Assembly: GCA_947458575.1 (NCBI GenBank)
Contig: CANHBE010000010.1
Coordinates: forward strand, 1-23,184
DNA length: 23,184 nucleotides
Direction of reading: 5' to 3'
Origin: Flavobacteriaceae bacterium
GTDB taxonomy: Bacteria > Bacteroidota > Bacteroidia > Flavobacteriales > Flavobacteriaceae
Shown: piece by piece, positions 15,694 to 23,168 of the stretch
How the letters are laid out: the number at the start of each line of letters is the position of its first letter
Position numbering within the stretch: the first letter of the stretch is position 1
Made by a program: the position numbers and the translations under genes
Notes under the pieces: generated by a model
Seen by the model: the letters and a program-made list of their open reading frames with translations, nothing else
Databases searched by the model: none
What the model was told of the DNA's origin: nothing

Positions 15694-16767
15694 TCAGGAA
15701 AGTATAGGTTTTAAACTCTGTTCGTTATCCCTAATCCAAATAAAAATTTCTTGTAGTATCTGCTCTACACCAATTTGGGGTGTCCAACCAGATGCATTTA
15801 TGATTTTTGAATTATCGGTTATATAAATTCTAATATCCGCCTGCCTGCTTTCGATCACTTTATCAATGTGTATGTGGTTTCCTGTTATCTTCTCGCAAAG
15901 CAATGTGAGTTCCAGCAGAGATAGGCTCACTTCATTGCCTCCGCCAACATTGAATGTCTCGCCAGAGTATTTGCCCATCTCGTGCGCTTGAATATCGATA
16001 AGTCGAAATAAGTCATCCACATGTAACATATCTCTAACTTGCTTACCCAGCCCTCCGTATCCAATATAGCCTAATGATTTTTTCCAAAAATGTCTCGCCA
16101 TCCACAACACGACGACCCCCTGGTCAATTTTCCCCATTTGCCACGGGCCGGTCAAGACCCCACACCTGTTTATCACCGTCTTTAACTTATAAAAATGTTT
16201 ATATTCATTTATGATAAGTTCAGAAGACAGTTTGGAGGCTCCATACAAAGAACGATAGCCGTCCAAGGGAAAGGATTCAGAAATCCCATTTGAGGAAACC
16301 CCACTAACGGCTTGTGAGGGAGAAACAACGAACCGGTTTGGCTGTTCCTCAAATTTGATTTGTTCAATTTTCTCAATCGGATAAACTCTACTCGTGGACA
16401 GAAAAATAAAATCCGATTTATTCTTAACGGCAAAATTCAAACAGTTGATAGTTCCCGTTAAATTTGTATTCAGTAAGTAATCTGGAGTACCTTGAATGCC
16501 GGCTAAAACAGAAGGTTCTGCTGAGGCCTCAATCAATAGATCTATTTTTTCAGGCACAGAGTCAAAATCTTCCTTATTCCGAATATCTCCGTGAAAAAAT
16601 TTGACTTCAGCTTCATTTAATCTAAGAATGTTTAATTCAGATCCCCTTCTCTTAAGGTTATCAAGGCAAATTATCTGATAACCGGGGTACTTCTTCTTTA
16701 ATGAGATTGCCAAGGAAGATCCAACAAAGCCCGCACCACCCGTAATTAGTATTGTTTTTGATGTCAT
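15694..16767 (-). CDS. RfbE-like (CDP-tyvelose 2-epimerase type) NAD-dependent epimerase
   Basis: A 357-residue extended SDR enzyme. It has the Rossmann loop GGAGFVG (10-16), LDNLKRRGSELN (35-46), which is close to CDP-tyvelose epimerase-like proteins, HGDIRN (59-64), EASAEPSV (80-87), STSRVYP (124-130), the catalytic YGASK (175-179), RCGVLTGPWQMGKIDQG and GKQVRDMLHVDDLF. All catalytic residues are in place, unlike the second epimerase downstream. It follows the GtrB-like transferase gene by 15 bases and its TGA lies two bases before the GtrA pseudogene ATG. It probably prepares the sugar used by this module, but the nucleotide carrier and the reaction are unproven because no CDP-sugar genes are present. 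Confidence 0.82.
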   Translation of the reverse strand: MTSKTILITGGAGFVGSSLAISLKKKYPGYQIICLDNLKRRGSELNILRLNEAEVKFFHGDIRNKEDFDSVPEKIDLLIEASAEPSVLAGIQGTPDYLLNTNLTGTINCLNFAVKNKSDFIFLSTSRVYPIEKIEQIKFEEQPNRFVVSPSQAVSGVSSNGISESFPLDGYRSLYGASKLSSELIINEYKHFYKLKTVINRCGVLTGPWQMGKIDQGVVVLWMARHFWKKSLGYIGYGGLGKQVRDMLHVDDLFRLIDIQAHEMGKYSGETFNVGGGNEVSLSLLELTLLCEKITGNHIHIDKVIESRQADIRIYITDNSKIINASGWTPQIGVEQILQEIFIWIRDNEQSLKPILS

Positions 16768-16782
16768 CGACTGTCCCTGTAT

Positions 16783-17550
16783 TTACATTTTCTCTTTTCT
16801 GGCGTTTTCTAATTGCTTTTCTTTATGAAAATCTCCTCTCGAGAAAAATTTTTCAATAAGACAATACAAAAGGATAAAGAAATATCGGCTTCCCATTTCT
16901 CGTATTTTTAATTTTGATTCTCCAGATTTCCGGTTTGTCCAGCTATTTGGTATGACTGCATATTTATATCCGCGCACGATTGCTTTGAGAGGTAGTTCGA
17001 TAGTGAGATTAAAGTGTGGTGCAAGAAGTGGTTGAATTCCTTTCATGGTTTCTCTTTTATAAAGTTTAAATGCGTTTGTCGTATCATTATATCGCATTCC
17101 CATAGAAATACTTATTATTGAATTAGCTATTCTATTGATTACTTTTTTTACCCTTGGATAATCAACCGTTGATCCACCTTTCATAAACCGACTACCAAAA
17201 ACACAATCATAATCACCTTCGATCATTTTATCATAGTACTTTATTAAGTCTAGCGGATCATCCGAGAGATCTGCCATCATAATTGCTACGCAATCGCCTG
17301 AAAATCTTTCTAGTCCGTACCGAACGGCATATCCAAATCCATTAGGACCCCGATTGGTATGGATAACTAACGATGGCACAGTTTTTAGCAATTCCGCTAA
17401 AACATCAAGCGTTTTATCCTTCGAGTTGTCATTGGTAACAAGAATTTCATGATCAATGTTTCTGCTCTGAAGACAATGATGAAGGCTTTCAATCGTCTCC
17501 TTTATTGATTCTTCTTCATTGTAAGCTGGTATAACAACACTCAATTTCAT
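16783..17550 (-). CDS. DPM1/GtrB-like polyprenyl-phosphate glycosyltransferase (family 2)
   Basis: A 255-residue GT-A enzyme that should transfer a sugar from a nucleotide donor to undecaprenyl phosphate. MKLSVVIPAYNEEESI at the start is the family N-terminus, which is why I use ATG 17550 and not 17568 (six extra residues). Other features: LVTNDNSKD (about 37-45), RGPNGFGYAVRYGLE, MADLSDDPLDL (about 92-102), VFGSRFMKGG and NAFKLYKRE. The C-terminus has only one weak hydrophobic segment, FFILLYCLIEKFF. Classical GtrB has two C-terminal helices, so this resembles the shorter DPM1-type. It heads the module of two epimerases, the GtrA pseudogene and the GT-C-like protein, matching a GtrA/GtrB/transferase logic. 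Confidence 0.85.
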   Translation of the reverse strand: MKLSVVIPAYNEEESIKETIESLHHCLQSRNIDHEILVTNDNSKDKTLDVLAELLKTVPSLVIHTNRGPNGFGYAVRYGLERFSGDCVAIMMADLSDDPLDLIKYYDKMIEGDYDCVFGSRFMKGGSTVDYPRVKKVINRIANSIISISMGMRYNDTTNAFKLYKRETMKGIQPLLAPHFNLTIELPLKAIVRGYKYAVIPNSWTNRKSGESKLKIREMGSRYFFILLYCLIEKFFSRGDFHKEKQLENARKEKM

Positions 17551-17594
17551 GGCTAAATGGGGATACATACAAATCTTGCAACATACTTCCTAAT

Positions 17595-18527
17595 CTAATA
17601 AACGCTTAGGAGGGTAAACTCCTTATATACTTCAGTTAATCCATCTACGAGTTTAGTTTGGAATTGCCACCCCAAACTCTTCATTTGGCTAGCATCCATC
17701 AGTTTTCTTAGTGTTCCGTCAGGCTTTGATGCATCAAAAATGATTTCACCTTTAAAATCAACTATCCTTTTAATCAATTGCGCTAATCCATGGATAGAGA
17801 TTTCTTCTCCAGATCCAATATTTACAAATTTCCAGTCTGAATATTTATCCATCAAAAATAAGCACGCATCCGACAAGTCATCTACATGCATAAATTCCCT
17901 TAAAGGGCTCCCCGAACCCCAAATTTCAACCATTGATAAATTTTTGACTTTAGCCTCGTGAAACTTCTTAATTAAAGCTGGTATGACGTGTGAATTATCC
18001 AAATCATAGTTGTCATTAGGTCCATACAAATTAGTGGGCATTGCACTGATAAAATCGCAACCGTACTGCCTTCTGTAATTCTCGCAGAGCTTAATTCCTG
18101 CAATTTTCGCTATCGCATAAGGTTCGTTTGTCTCTTCCAAATATCCTGAAAGAAGGTATTCCTCCTTAAGAGGTTGAGGTGCTAGCTTGGGATAGATACA
18201 AGATGAACCTAAGAACAAAAGCTTTTTTACTTTGTGCACATAACTTTGATGAATGACGTTGCTTTCGATCATCAAATTCTCGTACAAAAAATCGGCCCGG
18301 TAGGTGTTGTTGGCCATAATGCCACCCACCTTGGCTGCAGCAAGAAACACGTATTCAGGTTTTTCGGCAGCAAAAAAATTCTCAACCTGACTTTGATTCC
18401 TTAAATCAAGTTCCGATGAAGCTCGAAGAACCAAATTTGTATACCCCTCTGCTTGAAGTTTTCTCATGATAGCAGAACCCACCATACCTCGATGGCCTGC
18501 TACATATATCTTGGCATTTTTCTCCAT
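17595..18527 (-). CDS. fcl: GDP-L-fucose synthase
   Basis: A 310-residue SDR enzyme converting GDP-4-keto-6-deoxy-D-mannose to GDP-L-fucose by epimerisation at C3/C5 and NADPH reduction. Visible: GHRGMVGSA (11-19) for NADP binding, AAAKVGGIMANN (63-74), GSSCIYPKLAPQPLKE (107-122) with the catalytic Ser/Cys region, and EPYAIAK (135-141) with Tyr137 and Lys141. PTNLYGPNDNYD, SHVIPALIKKFHEA and WGSGSPLREFMHVDD follow in the expected order. Length is normal. ATG at 18527 overlaps the gmd stop by one base (TAATG), so both are translated together, as is usual for this pair. GDP-mannose must come from enzymes elsewhere. Confidence 0.95.
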   Translation of the reverse strand: MEKNAKIYVAGHRGMVGSAIMRKLQAEGYTNLVLRASSELDLRNQSQVENFFAAEKPEYVFLAAAKVGGIMANNTYRADFLYENLMIESNVIHQSYVHKVKKLLFLGSSCIYPKLAPQPLKEEYLLSGYLEETNEPYAIAKIAGIKLCENYRRQYGCDFISAMPTNLYGPNDNYDLDNSHVIPALIKKFHEAKVKNLSMVEIWGSGSPLREFMHVDDLSDACLFLMDKYSDWKFVNIGSGEEISIHGLAQLIKRIVDFKGEIIFDASKPDGTLRKLMDASQMKSLGWQFQTKLVDGLTEVYKEFTLLSVY

Positions 18528-19636
18528 TACTCGTGGTATTGAAAAATTTTATGACCACCTTCTTTCAAGTAGTCATCACGCTTAAACAACTGCAAGTCAC
18601 TTGTCACCATGTCATCGATCAAACTGTCTAAATCATACTTCAGCTCCCATTTCAATTCTTTTTTTGCCTTTGACGGATCGCCAATTAGCAATTCCACCTC
18701 AGTCGGGCGAAAATATTTGGGATCGATTTTCACTACCACGTCACCCACTTTCACTTTTGCTTCTGTATTGATCACTTTAGATACAACACCCTCCTCGTTA
18801 ATGCCGGTACCGTTGAACTCAATGGTAATGCCTAATTTTTGGAAAACCTTGAAAATGAATTCCCGAACCGTAGTGGTAACTCCCGTGGCAATGACAAAGT
18901 CATCCGCTTTGTGGTGCTGAAGCATCAACCACATGGCATTCACATAGTCCTTGGCATGGCCCCAGTCACGCTTCGCGTCAATGTTTCCCATATACACACT
19001 CTTTTGTAAACCGAGAAAAATCCGGCAGGCGGCTCGGGTAATTTTTCGTGTTACAAACGTTTCTCCACGCTGTGGTGATTCATGATTAAATAGAATTCCG
19101 TTACAAGCAAACAAATTATACGCTTCTCGGTAGTTCACCGTAATCCAATAACTATACAGCTTTGCAACCGCATAGGGAGAACGAGGATAAAACGGAGTTG
19201 TTTCGCTTTGAGGAACAGCTTGCACCAACCCATATAGTTCAGAAGTAGAAGCCTGATAAAATCGGGTTTTGTTGAGCCCCAGTATTCGCATTGCCTCCAG
19301 TATTCGCAATGCACCGATACCATCCGCATTGGCAGTATACTCCGGCATATCAAAACTCACTTTTACATGCGACATGGCTCCCAAATTGTAAATCTCATCA
19401 GGTTGCACTTCTTGGATGATTCGCAAAATGTTGACTGAATCAGTCAAATCTCCATGATGCAATTTCAGATGGACATTCTCATCGTGCGGATCTTGATAGA
19501 GGTGATCGATGCGATCGGTATTAAACAATGAACTCCGTCTTTTAATACCATGAACTTCATATCCCTTTGACAATAAAAGTTCAGCCAAGTAGGCACCATC
19601 TTGCCCCGTAATACCCGTTATCAGTGCTTTTTTCAA
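18527..19636 (-). CDS. gmd: GDP-mannose 4,6-dehydratase, TTG start
   Basis: A 369-residue SDR enzyme making GDP-4-keto-6-deoxy-D-mannose, the substrate of the adjacent Fcl. Features: ITGITGQDGAYLAELLLSKGY (about 6-26, key residues G8, G11, D13), KRRSSLFNTDRIDHLY, NLGAMSHVKVSF, STSELYGLVQ (130-139) with the active Thr/Ser and Glu, and SPYAVAKLYSYW (153-164) with Tyr155 and Lys159. NHESPQRGETFVTRKITRA is a hallmark of this family. The start codon is TTG at 19636: the N-terminal KKALITG is the family beginning, and in frame upstream there is no ATG or GTG before a TAA. Stop and fcl start overlap as TAATG. The gap to rmlB is 33 bases. Confidence 0.95.
   Translation of the reverse strand: MKKALITGITGQDGAYLAELLLSKGYEVHGIKRRSSLFNTDRIDHLYQDPHDENVHLKLHHGDLTDSVNILRIIQEVQPDEIYNLGAMSHVKVSFDMPEYTANADGIGALRILEAMRILGLNKTRFYQASTSELYGLVQAVPQSETTPFYPRSPYAVAKLYSYWITVNYREAYNLFACNGILFNHESPQRGETFVTRKITRAACRIFLGLQKSVYMGNIDAKRDWGHAKDYVNAMWLMLQHHKADDFVIATGVTTTVREFIFKVFQKLGITIEFNGTGINEEGVVSKVINTEAKVKVGDVVVKIDPKYFRPTEVELLIGDPSKAKKELKWELKYDLDSLIDDMVTSDLQLFKRDDYLKEGGHKIFQYHE
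19634..19636 (-). promoter_or_regulatory. Non-ATG (TTG) initiation codon of gmd
   Basis: The codon at 19636-19634 is TTG, directly followed by AAA AAA GCA, encoding the family start. Upstream in frame are only CAC, GTC, TCT and so on to a TAA ten codons back, with no alternative initiator. The gene therefore almost certainly initiates at TTG, which would be expected to lower its translation relative to the ATG-started neighbours. Confidence 0.75.
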
Positions 19637-19669
19637 GTGGACAGATTTTGTTTTTACAAAATATTAAAA

Positions 19670-20680
19670 TTAGTATTTCAATAAATACCAATTGATTGTC
19701 TTTTCAATTCCCGTATCAAAGACTTCTTCGGCCCTCCACCCCAATTCTGTTTCAATTTTCGAGGCGTCAATGGCATAACGCTTGTCGTGGCCAGCACGGT
19801 CTTTTACGAAGTTGATTAACTCTTTGTAAGAGCTTCCATTTTTTCGCGGTCTGCTTTTGTCAAGCAATGAACAAATTCGATCAACAATCTGATTGTTATT
19901 TCGCTCATTTCTTCCGCCAATGTTATAGGTTTCGCCAGCTCTTCCTTTTTCAAAAGCAAGAGCAATGCCCTTGCAATGATCGAGCACATACAACCAGTCG
20001 CGCACATTTTTTCCATCACCATAAATGGGAATGGGTTGTTCCGCCAAGGCTTTACGAATGATGGTAGGAATCAATTTCTCTTTGTGCTGCTTTGGGCCAT
20101 AGTTGTTAGAGCAATTGGTGGTCACCACGTTCAATCCATAGGTGTGAAAATAACTGCGCACCATAAAATCGCTACTGGCTTTGGAGGCTGAGTACGGACT
20201 ATTGGGTGCGTAAGCCGTGGATTCCGAAAACAACCCGACTTCACCCAGTGAACCATACACCTCATCGGTGGAAACGTGTAAAAAACGATTTTTTTCAAAG
20301 CCTGCTTTGAACTTGAATGGGGCTTCCATCCAGGCTTTCCTGGCGACATCCAACAATGTAAATGTGCCAAAAACATTGGTTCTTATAAAAGCCTCGGGCC
20401 CTTCAATCGAATTATCCACATGCGATTCAGCTGCAAAGTGAACGACTCCATTAAATTGATATTTGCTGAACAAATTTTCAACAAAGGCACGATCGCAAAT
20501 ATCGCCCTTTTCAAAAACGTATCGCGCATGACCTTCCACTTCTGTTAGGTTGCTCAAATCGCCTGCGTAGGTGAGTGCATCGAGATTCACAATCTTATAC
20601 TCAGCGTGCTTTTCCAGGAAATGAACAATGAAATTCGACCCAATAAAACCCGCTCCACCCGTTACTAATAAAGTCTTCAT
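19670..20680 (-). CDS. rmlB: dTDP-glucose 4,6-dehydratase
   Basis: A 336-residue SDR enzyme that turns dTDP-glucose into dTDP-4-keto-6-deoxyglucose. Features: GGAGFIGSNF (8-17), DALTYAGDLSNL (34-45), HFAAESHVDNSI (81-92), STDEVYGSLG (137-146) with the active Thr-Asp-Glu, YSASK (163-167), NNYGPKQHKEKLIPT and GKNVRDWLYVLDHC. All are in the order and spacing of RmlB. It begins nine bases after rmlC, so the two are coupled. The product feeds RmlC. Start ATG at 20680 gives the standard MKTLLVTGGAG N-terminus. Confidence 0.95.
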   Translation of the reverse strand: MKTLLVTGGAGFIGSNFIVHFLEKHAEYKIVNLDALTYAGDLSNLTEVEGHARYVFEKGDICDRAFVENLFSKYQFNGVVHFAAESHVDNSIEGPEAFIRTNVFGTFTLLDVARKAWMEAPFKFKAGFEKNRFLHVSTDEVYGSLGEVGLFSESTAYAPNSPYSASKASSDFMVRSYFHTYGLNVVTTNCSNNYGPKQHKEKLIPTIIRKALAEQPIPIYGDGKNVRDWLYVLDHCKGIALAFEKGRAGETYNIGGRNERNNNQIVDRICSLLDKSRPRKNGSSYKELINFVKDRAGHDKRYAIDASKIETELGWRAEEVFDTGIEKTINWYLLKY

Positions 20681-20689
20681 TTGTTAATG

Positions 20690-21238
20690 CTAAAAATTAA
20701 AAATTGCGTTTTCTAAAATTGGATGATGCTGGTCGCGCTGCGAAAGGATAAGGTCTTTTTCGCTCATGCCCCAATTGATCTTCAGTGCAGGGTCATTGTA
20801 CATAATACCTCCTTCGGCTTCAGGATGATAAAATTCATCACACTTATACAAAATTTCTGCTGCCTCGCTTAGAACTAAAAAACCATGGGCAAACCCTCTC
20901 GGCACCAAAAGTTGTTTTTTGTTTTCTCCTGATAACTGAATTGAAAATGACTGGCCGAAAGTTGGTTTCTCCTTTCTTAAATCTACTACTACATCCAAGA
21001 TTTCACCCGAAAGTACGCGAACCAATTTAGTTTGCGGATAGGGTGCGTTCTGATAATGAAGCCCACGCAGCACCCCCCTCCTCGATTTGGATTGGTTGTC
21101 TTGAATAAAGTGCAAATCGATGCCAGAAGATTTCAGAACATCGTGTCGATACGACTCCATGAAGTATCCTCGTGGATCCTCTATAACGTTGGGTTCCAAA
21201 ATCACCAATCCATCAAATCCCGTTTCAATTACTTTCAT
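20690..21238 (-). CDS. rmlC: dTDP-4-dehydrorhamnose 3,5-epimerase
   Basis: A 182-residue cupin enzyme epimerising C3 and C5 of dTDP-4-keto-6-deoxyglucose. Features: DPRGYFMESY (21-30), QDNQSKSRRGVLRGLHYQ (46-63) with the catalytic His61, KLVRVLSGEILDVVVDLR (71-88), VPRGFAHGFLVLSE (112-125) and YKCDEFY (131-137) with the stacking Tyr. Length is typical. Its ATG is 23 bases after an 18-residue reading frame that starts at the rmlA stop, and 79 bases after rmlA itself. The product, dTDP-4-keto-L-rhamnose, needs RmlD to become dTDP-rhamnose; no rmlD is in the window. Confidence 0.95.
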   Translation of the reverse strand: MKVIETGFDGLVILEPNVIEDPRGYFMESYRHDVLKSSGIDLHFIQDNQSKSRRGVLRGLHYQNAPYPQTKLVRVLSGEILDVVVDLRKEKPTFGQSFSIQLSGENKKQLLVPRGFAHGFLVLSEAAEILYKCDEFYHPEAEGGIMYNDPALKINWGMSEKDLILSQRDQHHPILENAIFNF

Positions 21239-21261
21239 CTGTTATTAACTTATTTATATGG

Positions 21262-21318
21262 TCAGGTGGAATGGCTAAGATTATCTTTAAATCTAGAATA
21301 TCCTGATGGCCGTTTCAT
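21262..21318 (-). other. Possible 18-residue micro-ORF between rmlA and rmlC
   Basis: The rmlA stop TAA (21320-21318) overlaps an ATG (21318-21316), giving TAATG. The reading frame runs 18 codons to TGA at 21264-21262, with several charged residues and no hydrophobic segment. It may be chance, a coupling device, or a remnant. It fills most of the 79-base gap. No family is recognised. Confidence 0.2.
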
Positions 21319-22202
21319 TATGCAGACTTAAACACTTTTTCGTTGGCAACTTTAATCAGGTACTGACCGTATTGGTTTTTCGAAAGAGGCTTCGCCAATT
21401 CCAACAGCTTTTCTTTGGAGATGTACCCTTTGCGGAAGGAGATTTCTTCCAAACACGCAATCTTTAAACCCTGCCTTTCTTCAATGGATTCCACAAAAGT
21501 AGAAGCTCTGATTAACGACTCGTGTGTTCCGGTATCGAGCCAAGCCATCCCACGACCTAATAACTTAACTTGAAGTGTGCCTTCTTCTAAATAAAGTTTA
21601 TTCAAGTCTGTAATTTCCAATTCTCCTCGTGGGGAAGGTTTTATTTTCTTTGCCTTTTCAACAACTGTATTGTCATAAAAATACAACCCTGTAACAGCAT
21701 AATTGGATTTGGGTTCTTTAGGCTTTTCTTCAATGGACAGCACCTTACCCTGCTCATCAAAATCGACCACTCCATAGCGATACGGGTCGTTCACATAATA
21801 TCCAAAGACGACCGAACCCTTTGTCAATTGATTGGCTTGCTCAAGTTGAGAGGAGAAGTTATATCCGTAAAAAATATTATCACCCAAAACCAGACAGGCC
21901 GAATCATTTCCCAAAAAAGACTCGCCAATCAAAAATGCTTGAGCCAGACCATCGGGAGAAGGTTGTTCTTTATATTCCAGTTTTAAACCTAAGTCAGAAC
22001 CATCGCCCAATAAATTTTTGAACAGGGGCAGATCCTGAGGGGTAGAAATAATCAAGATTTCACGAATGTTGGCCAACATCAAAACCGACAAGGGGTAATA
22101 GATCATTGGCTTGTCATAAATGGGAAGCATTTGCTTCGAAACAGACTTGGTGAGTGGGTAAAGCCTTGTGCCAGAGCCGCCTGCCAAAATAATTCCCTTC
22201 AT
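21318..22202 (-). CDS. rmlA: Glucose-1-phosphate thymidylyltransferase
   Basis: A 294-residue nucleotidyltransferase making dTDP-glucose from glucose-1-phosphate and dTTP. The N-terminus MKGIILAGGSGTRLYPLT (1-18) followed by SKQMLPIYDKPMIYYPLS (22-39) is the RmlA signature. VLGDNIFYG (105-113) carries the metal-binding Asp108, EEKPKEPKSNYAVTGLYFYDN gives the sugar pocket, and WLDTGTHESL the second Asp site. Length is normal. It heads the rmlA-C-B set, 33 bases after the WlbA-type gene. The G+C of this part looks higher than in the glycosyltransferase region to the left. Confidence 0.95.
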   Translation of the reverse strand: MKGIILAGGSGTRLYPLTKSVSKQMLPIYDKPMIYYPLSVLMLANIREILIISTPQDLPLFKNLLGDGSDLGLKLEYKEQPSPDGLAQAFLIGESFLGNDSACLVLGDNIFYGYNFSSQLEQANQLTKGSVVFGYYVNDPYRYGVVDFDEQGKVLSIEEKPKEPKSNYAVTGLYFYDNTVVEKAKKIKPSPRGELEITDLNKLYLEEGTLQVKLLGRGMAWLDTGTHESLIRASTFVESIEERQGLKIACLEEISFRKGYISKEKLLELAKPLSKNQYGQYLIKVANEKVFKSA

Positions 22203-22235
22203 CGGTTTAAATTTAAAACGCGAATTTACGAAAAG

Positions 22236-23138
22236 TTATTCGCCCTTTGCTTGCCTTAATTGAAAAGCCAGTTCGATGGATGGCTTGGCCTCTACCAGTC
22301 CAAACCCTCTCCCGGCCAATATTTCTTTATAACTGTTGGTATGTAGTTCGGTAAAACCATCGCTAAATTCGATTTCCATCCCATCCATTTTTAAGGATCG
22401 GAAGGTGCGCTTGCCTTTCGCCTTCACTTCAGTTGGTAGGTGATCTTCATTAATGCTCAATGACCAGTTGATACGTGCCCTTTCCAATTCTAAGTAACCC
22501 GCTGCGTGATCGGCTTCATAGGCCGAAACGGAACTGTTTTTTACGTTTCCAAAAACCCATAGCAGCATATCAAAAAAATGGATGCCAATGTTGGTGGCTA
22601 TGCCGCCCGATTTGATTTCTTCCCCTTTCCAACTATGGAAATACCATTTCCCACGTGACGTGATATAGGTCAAATCAACATCAAAAACCTGACCGCCTTT
22701 TGTTTCGTCCACTTTCTTTTTCAATGCCTGAATATTGGGATGTAAGCGCAGCTGAAGGATGGTATATACTTTCTTGCCCGTTTCTTTTTCAATTTCTGCC
22801 AATGCATCCACGTTCCAGGGATTCAATACCAAGGGTTTCTCACAAATGGCATCTGCCTGATTACGTAAAGCAAATCGGATATGGGAATCGTGCAAATAAT
22901 TAGGCGAACAGATGCTGACGAAGTCGATTTTCTGTCCTTGTCTTTTTAGCTTATCGATGTGACGATCAAACCGCTCGAACTCAGTGAAAAAATCTGCTTT
23001 CGGAAAATACGAATCCATGATGCCAACACTATCAAAACGATCCAAGGCTGCCAAGAGATTATTGCCCGTGTCTTTGATGGCCTGCAAATGTCGCGGTGCG
23101 ATGTAGCCGGCTGCACCTATTAATGCAAAATTGACCAT
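22236..23138 (-). CDS. wlbA: WlbA/WbpB-type UDP-GlcNAcA 3-dehydrogenase (Gfo/Idh/MocA family)
   Basis: A 300-residue oxidoreductase likely to oxidise C3 of UDP-N-acetylglucosaminuronate, a step on the way to di-N-acetylated mannuronate/glucuronate sugars. The sequence follows WlbA closely: FALIGAAGYIAPRHLQAIKDTG (4-25), DSVGIMDSYFP, SICSPNYLH (75-83), CEKPLV (99-104) with the active Lys101, DLTYITSRGKWY, and TNIGIHFFDML (182-192) with His187. Partner genes (WbpA, WbpE, WbpD, WbpI or equivalents) are not in the window and may lie to the right. ATG at 23138 is preceded by 46 bases in which all frames contain a stop. Substrate is inferred from similarity remembered, not searched. Confidence 0.85.
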   Translation of the reverse strand: MVNFALIGAAGYIAPRHLQAIKDTGNNLLAALDRFDSVGIMDSYFPKADFFTEFERFDRHIDKLKRQGQKIDFVSICSPNYLHDSHIRFALRNQADAICEKPLVLNPWNVDALAEIEKETGKKVYTILQLRLHPNIQALKKKVDETKGGQVFDVDLTYITSRGKWYFHSWKGEEIKSGGIATNIGIHFFDMLLWVFGNVKNSSVSAYEADHAAGYLELERARINWSLSINEDHLPTEVKAKGKRTFRSLKMDGMEIEFSDGFTELHTNSYKEILAGRGFGLVEAKPSIELAFQLRQAKGE

Positions 23139-23168
23139 GATTTCTATGATTTAATGATTGGCATGATT
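23137..23168. repeat. Four ATGATT copies at 8-9 base spacing at the wlbA start
   Basis: ATGATT (AATCAT on the coding strand) occurs at 23137, 23146, 23154 and 23163, at spacings of 9, 8 and 9. The first overlaps the wlbA ATG. It may be a chance cluster, a decayed short tandem repeat or a binding site; nothing else in this 46-base gap is recognisable. Confidence 0.45.

Noticed and set aside
21239..21317. A hairpin or terminator in the rmlA-rmlC gap (CAGG and CCTG arms)
   Set aside because: The pairing extends for only about four bases, and no T run follows on the coding strand.
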